A DNA stretch of 64,000 nucleotides from Christensenellaceae bacterium (GTDB lineage: Bacteria; Bacillota; Clostridia; Christensenellales; CAG-138): NCBI GenBank assembly GCA_031261085.1, contig JAISKB010000004.1:124001-188000 (forward strand), read 5' to 3'. Of this stretch, positions 19,401 through 28,400 are shown in pieces. Positions within the stretch are counted from its first letter, which is position 1. Every line of letters starts with the position of its first letter. The notes under the pieces were generated by a model, which saw only the letters and a program-made list of their open reading frames with translations, did no database searches and was not told the origin of the DNA. Position numbers and translations under genes: made by a program.

Positions 19401-22400
19401 TGACCCACGCGCTGAAGGTATGCGGGCTCTCATGGGTATGCTCGATTTGGATGAGTTTTTGCACCCGCGGCGCGCCGGCCACCTTTACCGGTATCCCCGA
19501 ATCTTCCGACCGCACGAACAGCCCTCTTAGCCCCAGCGGTGCGGAAATGCCGATCAGCTTATCGTAGTCACCCTGTGCACCCACGTTGGTGGTGCCATTA
19601 AATATGATGTCGCGATCGAGCGCACCCGCCTTAAACGAAGCGCCGGTCGGGTAGGCGATGGTGGGAACAAGCGCCGCGCCGCTGGTGGCATACGCCTCGT
19701 TATACGTTGTTAAGCCATCAATAAACGTCGCCAGCTTAATATACACATTGATAATAAGCGTCTCCCCCGGCTCAAGCGTATCGTTGGGGAAGGACCACAT
19801 CCAAACGTTGTCGTCCAGCTGAGCTGCGCTCATATCCGTCATATTCGGCAAACGGGTATTCCCATCCTCCAGCTTGCCAGTCACCAAATAGCCGTCCGGG
19901 GCGCCCACATTCGTGGTATCCAGCGCCATAACGTTGGGTTCCATATAATCGATAAGGATGGGGTGCACCAGGTTTGGTCCGCCCGCAGCGGAGGTATTTT
20001 TAAGCGTGAGCTGGAATACAGCCGTGCCGCCGTTGGTTACCTCCCCATTGGCCGGGATGGTCATCGCCTTGGTAAGGGTGACCGTAGGCCGCTCGGGCAC
20101 AGGCACCGTCACGGTTTCGTCATCGCTGCCGGTTTTCACAATGCCGCCATACGAACCGCTCACCACGGCCCCATTCCAAATGGTATCTACCTCGGGCTGG
20201 GTCGCATCGAGGGCGGGGGTGAACGAATCGAAGGTCACATCCAGCTCGATGTCGCCCGGCACAAATTCTGCGCCCACCTGGAACTGCGGGTATTGCTCCG
20301 CCAGTTCCGCGGTCGTAGGCTTTGTAGTATTATAGTCCACCGTAATGGTTTGGTTGGCGGGGTTAAGCCCGGTGGTAGGCAGCGTCCACTCGGCGGTATC
20401 ATCGAGCTGCTTCCACTCGCCTTGCCAGGCAACAGCGTCAACGCCGGTGAGGCCATTTGTGCTGCTTACACGCGCCCACACAAAGCCTTTGATATTATCG
20501 GTTGCAAGCGCAAACGCTGCCGATGGGAGCACCCGCACCTTGGTGATTGCATAGGTAGGATCGGGCGTGGGCACGGTAATCGTAGCATTGAGGGCATTTT
20601 TGCCCTTAAACACAAACCCGCCATCCACCACCTGATAATTGCTCAGCGGCAATTTGTTGCCGGTGCCGAGCGGGAGGTCGTCCGTACCCTTCTCGTCAGG
20701 CGGAGCTACCGCAATGGTATAGGTAGCATCAAAGCCGGAGCTGCGCAATGCCGGTATCGTAGCGGGTAGGGTGGTTGCGGTCTTGGAGATGTTAAAATCC
20801 GCCAGGGGCGCAAGCTTTTTATCGCGGAATATCGCCAGCGGCGTGTCGCCGATGCCGTTGGTTTGGCCGCCTACCACAGGCTTTAGGCGCGTGTCGAAGT
20901 ATTCGTTGATGACATAGCCCGGCGCGCTGATTTCTTTAATATAGTAGGTATAAGCGCCAGGCGACGCGAACTTGATGGGCGTAAACACCGCGTTACCGGC
21001 CGTATTGGTGGTAGCGGTTTCTATAAACCCGGTGGTAACGCCTGGGGTTTCGTTGCCTGCCTGCGCATTCTCCAAGGCCGTCTTACCATCCGTGCTCTCA
21101 TACAGCGCAAACACCGCGTCCTTCACCGCAGTTGTGGCGGTATCAAAATCTTGCTTGTGCGCGGCAAAGCGCACGCCCGAGAACTCGTGGTTGATGGTGA
21201 GGGTTTTCAGGTTGTCGGCAGGCTTCCATGTGCCATCGCCACCCGGCATCGTTAAATCAATGGTGTGGTCGATCTCCCAGCCGGAATCCGTATCCGTACC
21301 CAGCGTATCTTGCCCAGCGGGGGTGAATACCAGGGCGCCATCAACATAGGCCGCCGTAATCACAACATTGGAGGGCTGCGAGCTAAGCGTAGTTGCCGGT
21401 AGGATCGGTTCGCCGCTCACGGCAGTAGCAAAATGCGTGTTAACATCAAGCCAGGCATGGGTGCTGGGCATGGGGTTCCCCTCTACCACAGCGTATGTGC
21501 CTTCGCCCAGGTTTATAAAGGTAGCAAGGCCCGTGCCAATTGCCGTCGAGACGGTCTGTTGAAGCGTCCAGGTGCTGGTCCCCGTCTTTTGATACAGGTA
21601 TAGGGGCAGGCCAAACACTTTGCCCTTTTCTGCGGGAACAATTGTATTTAGAGGATTGTCTGGATCCTGGATGGCGGGATACGTAGTTGTAGCCACCACC
21701 TTAAAGCTCGCCAACACGGCATCCTGCACAACCAGCGTATTAACGCCGTTGTTGCCGCCGGTGCCATTGGTAGGCACCGTCGCGGCCAAAACCGTGATGG
21801 GGAACCGCCCGGTGCGCAAAGCATAGTTTGTGGGCGGCACGGTTTCTTCTACCCAATAGGTGCCCGCGGACAGCGTGATAGCATGCTCCAGTTTGTCAGA
21901 AGCCGCGTTCCAATAGGAGCTATTTGCCTTTACAACAAAGTCTTCGGTTCCACCCGTTTCGGAGCTGTATATATCAAATTCCGCGCCCGATAAGCGGTTG
22001 GCCGGTACGTCCTCGCTGCCCAAGAGCTTGTGTATTTTGAGTACGCCGCGTACATCGTTGTTGTAGAACTTGCGGTCTACATTGGCGGCATCACTGCCAG
22101 AGAGAACATCGCCCACCTTCAGCGGGTTTGCCTCCGTGCCGCGAGCTGCTGTAGCGTTGGCAAGGTACACCACCCGGCTGTTGCCAATGGTGACATACAC
22201 CGGCGTGGTATCTTTGCTGTAGTTGGCGTTATTTGTTACGCTTGTTTCCGTCACACGGTATAATCCCGCGTCGAGCAGCTGGGTAATGCCGTTTGTCCAA
22301 TCCGCAGTGGCCCAGGTAAAGGGAGAGCCTGCTATCGGGGCCCAGGTATCGCCGATATCGTCATATTTTTCAATCGCAAACTTGGCTTCCGTGAGGTTGG

Positions 22401-25400
22401 GCGATGTCGCGTTGTTCGGCGCGGTAGCTGCCGCGCTATGCTTAACGCCCAGTTCATCGATAAAGCCCTTTTTGATGGTCAGCGCGCCGCGAACCGGGTG
22501 GTTTACGGTAATAGGCCAAGCCGGGGTGTTGCCATCGCGGAATACATCATGGTTTGCGATAAACACAGCATCATTCGTTGCGGCAGGGGCACTGGTATAA
22601 ATGCTAGCGCCATCCACCTTGATTTGCGGCGATAGCACCACTATGCCATTCGCCACCGTAAAGGTGATTACCGCCGTATTGGTACGGTAAGTAGCCGTCG
22701 CTGCTCCGCTGATGGTAGTTTCGGTCAGCTCATAGTCGCCATCCACCAGGTGATCGAATACTCCGCTGTTGGAAGCCGTTACGGTAATCGGCGAGCCCGA
22801 TGCCGGGTAGGCCACAAAAGTATCCAAAACAGGATCCTTAAGCTTAAGCTGATAGGTAGCCGTTAGCGTAGTATCTGCACTATACGCATTGCCCCACCAG
22901 CTGCGCACATACAGCTTCGCCATCGGCACATCATATACATCTACATCGATGATCGTCGCGCCATCGCTGGGCAGGATGATGGGCCCGATGAGGCCGTTGA
23001 TAAATGTTGTGCCGGTAGCAGGATTGGCGGGTGTCCCATCAAACACCTTGGCCGTGTAGGTACCAAAGTCGTTGTACTCATCGAGGTCCGATTGCCCGGG
23101 AATTTCTTTTAAGAAGTAATACCCCGGCAGCAGCTGCGTGTAGGTGTTTAAATCGCGGTAGGTGGAACCATCACCATTTGCTTCGGGGTCGTTATCATTA
23201 TCCCCCGCAACAACATAGTCGGTCTTGGCCTCGAGAGACCCTTCACTATTGTCATGGCGTATCCCCTTCACCAGCTCCCAGGTGGTTTCATCCGGGTCAT
23301 AATTCCCAGTAGTAGGCCCCGTCTTTTTCCAGGGCGCCTTGTACAGCTCGAATTGGATGCCGGTAAGCTGATTTAGCGTTGCGCTCGGGCCGCCGGTCGG
23401 GAATTTTTCCACGTTCAGCTTGCCCTCGCCGGTATAGTTGCGCAAGGGCCCCAGCAGGGAATTGACGCCGCGGTGATCGATATTCGTCGTTTGCACCTGC
23501 GCGATAAGACCCGTTACCGCATTCGCCTCAAAGTTCCCCAGCACGTTTATGCAATAGGAGGGGGGGTTCATCGCGGCTATCACGCTGTTGGTGGCCACAT
23601 AGCTAGGCGGCAGCGGCCCTTTTTCTATCAACACCAGGTGGAAGCTCATGGCCGCGCGCATGCAATCTTCATCGCTTGCGGCCGCCAAATCAGTCGGGAA
23701 CGCCGCTTTAACGCCGTCGATTACATCCTGCGCGTTAAAGTCGATAACGCGATCAATGCTCCCGCCGTCATAGGCCTCATTGATGTGCGCGATCATCCCC
23801 GCGCCGTCGTTATTTTCCAAATACTTCAGGCCGGTGAAGCCCGCGCCGTCTTCCCAGGCGGCCGCGCCCGTGCCGTCGTCACTCGCTATGTTCCACCATT
23901 CCCACGGCACTACGCCTGCCCCAGTGCCGCCGTTTACGCCATTGTATGCGGGGAACGAATAATACTCTGTCACGAAGTCGCCCAGGTGGTTGATGCGTCG
24001 GCCGCCCTCGACCTCCGCATAGGCTATCGAGCGGGAGGTAACGGTTTCTTGCTCGCCGCCCAGCGTTTGATACTTGCCCTCGCCATTCACATAGCCATAA
24101 TACACGCCAAACGCTACGCCCGTCAGCGGCCCCTTGGTTATGGTGTCGCCGTTAGGCTGGATTTCGTAGCCGTATTTGGAGGCGTGCACGCGCGCCGCCC
24201 AGCCTATTATGCCGCCCGACGCGCCGTTATCGTAGTTGCCCACATCCATGCGCAAAAACTTGGAGCCGGTTTCGTCATCCGGCCAAATGTCATCGTTTTC
24301 ATCGTTTAATTCGAAATAGAGTACCTGCTTGCTGGGCGCAACGCCCGTGGCATTCCAGCCGGTGCTCATTTCAGCTTTGAAGTCGTTTGGGTTGTAAAGA
24401 GGGTTCCCATCCGCGTATGCGTTTGTGGCCGGCGCATGCGTGGCAAAGCCCGCATCCATACTAGCCAAGCCCCAAACGGAGGATTCGACCAATATATACC
24501 GCCCCGCGGGCAGCTGGCGCGAGTAAGCGCCCGGGTCGCCGTCGGCGCCGCCGCCGGTCGTAAGGTCATCCATCTTTTTGGCGACCGTGCCCAACCAGTT
24601 TACATCCCAATGATCTACTAGTCTGCCTTGTTTATCTTTATGTTCATAACCGTTTAAGGCTGCCGCGGTGGATACCAGATGCGGCTGGTTCGCATAAAGA
24701 GCATGCGCATCAGACGCCGCAGTATGGTTGTCTAAAGAGCCAAAGGAGAACAAAGCGTTTTCTACAGCAGTGTTTATTTTATCTTGGTCAGTTAAACCTG
24801 CGCCAACGCCAGTATCTTTAAGTTTCCAAATCTCAAACTTGATTTGGAAGGGATCTTCCGCGTTTTTCGGGTCAATTACATAATTCGGGTCGTTATTAAC
24901 GGGTGAATAGCCAGCGCCACCGGGTTCTCTGCTGATTGTGTGGGGGGCCTCATTCACGTCGTTAATATACCCCGAAAGGATAAGCCCACTCGATGAATTA
25001 TGCACCAGCCACTTGTTCAGGTTTACGAAGTAGGGGTCTAATTCGTTTACCAGCTCATATGGATTAGCATTATCGTTAGGATTGGTTCCAACCTGGTAGC
25101 TGCCAATCCAAATGCTGTCTGCATAGCCGTTCGCGCCGATATCAAACATAATATCACGCGTTTTTATAAACGTGTATTCCTCATCTTCGCTCCCAATTAC
25201 ATGGGGCGCCCATACTTCACTAAGCTTATACTTACTCCCAATACCGCCTATAGCATCAGGCGGGATGATAGAGTTTAAAAGCAAATTGCCGTTGTTATTC
25301 GCTGTGATAAGGGTGCTCAGCGCCGCTGGGCTGCCCCCTGCCGTTGGCGCGCCATCCGTCAGTATGATGCCGTCTCCATCCTCCGCAAACGTAACCTCAT

Positions 25401-28400
25401 CGGTGGTGAAGGTGCCGAGCATTCTGCCATCCTCGTCCCACATTGCGTAGTGCCGCACGGACCCCACTTCGTAATACAGCTGGAACAACGCGCCGGGCAG
25501 CGGGTCCCGCTTGCGCCTTGTGCTTGTAGACTCAGGAGTCGGATAGGGCTCCATGGTGTTGGTTTCGCCCAGCTTTTGGAACGTCAGCGAAGGCTTCAGG
25601 TGGTTCGCCGCCGTAATTTGAAGCTCGTTTTTGTTACCTGCAGTATCTATCGTGTAGCCGTCTTGGCTATACCTTAGCTCCGCATCCTCCCAATTGAATA
25701 TATCTTTACCGGCTGTTGTTTCGCCCGTAAGACCAACTATCGCGCCCGCGGCATTAAGCTGAATCATCGCAAAGGGGGTTTCTCCCCGCTTCAAATACAG
25801 GGGGTTCGCGGAGGTCTGCGTAATGGTATAGGTATGCCCCGGCTGCAGCACAAGGTCGACAGCCGGATCCGTTTCATCTTTAAACGTTATATAGGTAGCG
25901 CCCGTGGGCGTTGCGTCTGTGGCGGTGGCGGTGCCTTTAAGCGTGGCGCCCTCATATATTTTATATACCCACGGCCCTATTACGGCGGCGCTGTCGGCCG
26001 ATTTCTGCGTGCGGATAGAAATCGTAAGCGGGCGCACGTTGAGCAGGCTGCCATCGCCAAATTGTACCGTAGGCGTAGGCGTACCGGTGGCCGCATAATC
26101 GTCAGCCGTTACCTCAGCGGTAGGTACGCCGGTTGCGCTGGCCACCGACACGGTTTCGTTGTAGAAAGGAACCGTGTTCGTGGCCAACGTGTCATTCGCT
26201 ATAAACGCGGCGCTGTAAGGGGGCAGCGTATACCCGCCGGCAGGCGTTACAACCTCTACAACGGCATATTCGCCGATGGGCATGTTGGCAAACTGAATCA
26301 CACCAGTAATGGCAGCGGCGGTTGTCGTTTTGGGCGTGGTGCCATCCACCACCAGCTCCCAGTTGCCGCCGTTCTTTTTATACAGCGCATAGGTACCGCC
26401 GCTGATGGTTTTTGTTGTGTCGGCCGCCGGTCTCTTGATGGTTGTAAGGGTTGGCATAACCGCCTGCATAAACGCCGCGGTTTGCACCGATGCGTTCAAC
26501 GCCACGGTATGGAGAGTCCCATCCGCCGTAGAAGCATCGGCAGAGGCCGTACCCTCCGCAACGGTGACATCGGTACCCGCGGAAGCTACCACGGTGTAGC
26601 CAGTCCCGGGCAGGGCTGTTACGCGGTACTTGCCCGCGGGCAGCAGCTTTTTAAGCACGCCTCCCGCCGGTACGGTAACCGTAGTTGCACCGTTTGTCCA
26701 GACATCCCCGAGCGCCGTAAACGCGGTATCTACCGCGGAACCGTCGCTGGTCAGCCGCTCTATTCTATAGCTGCCGCCTAAGTTGGCTCCAGCATAGTTA
26801 TAGCCATGTATCGCCAGCTCGCCATAAACCGAGCGGTTGATGATTTTGCTGCTCGTTTCGTCTATGTTACTCGCGCCGTTGATATTTATGGGGGCAGCGC
26901 CGTATAGGCTGGCCTGCACCGTTACCTGCACATTGGTAGCGGCGCCCAGCGGGGTATACCGCGCGGCATTTGTGCCATTCGTAATGTACAGGGCTGTTTC
27001 TTTTATGTAGTACTCGCCCGCCGGGAACGCATACTGCACCACCTCCGCAGTAGCCGAATCTGTGGCCGTGCCGGCATAGGGTACCCGTATCGTCTGTGGG
27101 GTAAAGAGCGGGTCGGTTTTGCCGGACACCTCAAACTCCACATAGAAGCTGCCTACGTTATCGGCCGTACCATCCGGTTTTAGGAATTGCTTGCCCAGCA
27201 AAAAGCTGCCGGTATTGCGGTTGTAGTTTTTCACATATCTGTTGTCCGCCGAGGTGGATACCCGAACCTGACCCAAGGCAATTTCGGCTATCTCCGCCGC
27301 GTCATTGGTAGGATCCAGCGCCGGTCCCAGTTTTTCGAGCGGGAGCGCTGTAAGCGTGTTGGGAACGGGATCTGCACCAACCAATATGGATACATTATAA
27401 AGACCTGACGGCAGGCTTTTGAAGTTAAACCAACCATCGCCCGTTGGGTTTATGTTCGTGATGGTATGGGTTTCAGCGGTGCCATCCTTTGTTAGCGTCA
27501 CCGTCAGCCCCACATCGTTATATGGACCGTAGGTTATCGCATCCGCAACCCACTGATGCTGCCTCATCAGTTGAATGCTTACATCGCCCAAACCAATGGA
27601 GGTGTTCACGGCCTCGATTACGGGGTCGCCAATCACCGGCGACAGGGCGTTTGCCGGTGCTGCGTTGGGGCCCCAATTGCCTACCTGTACCGTGCTGGAG
27701 CCGTTCACATCAGGGTCCGATACGACGATTTGCTTGGCCGGCATACCCGCATAGTTGCTGGTGATGTAGCCGGTTTCGGTCAGCTTATAGGTACCGGGAG
27801 CCAGGTTGGCAAACTCTACTTTGGAACCAGCAGGGGCCGGAACCGAATAGAAAGCCAGATCTTCAGTCTGAGGGGCGCCGGTTGAGACGCCGTTTGTGTC
27901 GGTCGGCTGCAATATAAACTGTATTGTACCACCGGCGCCATGCATCAAGTCGCCATAAATGATATCCAGCGCGGAGGTATATTTTTGTGGTGGGCCCGAA
28001 ATTTCAATAAGCTTATTAACCGTCAGCTTGGGCTGATGGGGGTTATCCTGATAATACCCAATGGCGGCGGGCGCGCTGCCTGTATTGGTATACGTTGACA
28101 CGAGGGGGGTTATTACCTTGATTACGGCAGCCTGCGCCGTGTTGGTGATGTGGGTGAGCATGGTTTCCAGAGGCACGATGCCCGGTGTCCACGGGGTGGT
28201 ATACGCCAATTTATCATAGGTGACCTCTACCGTAAACGTGAGGTCGTTGGTAGGGGTGTTTGGGTTGATTGTCACATCGAAATCGATGCCTGTAGAAGTC
28301 GCATTGATAGGTGCAATCACAAGGTTGTTATCATTGGGATTATCGGGATCATCGATGGGTAGTGCGACGCCACCCTGTTTTACCACAATGCTTGTAGGCA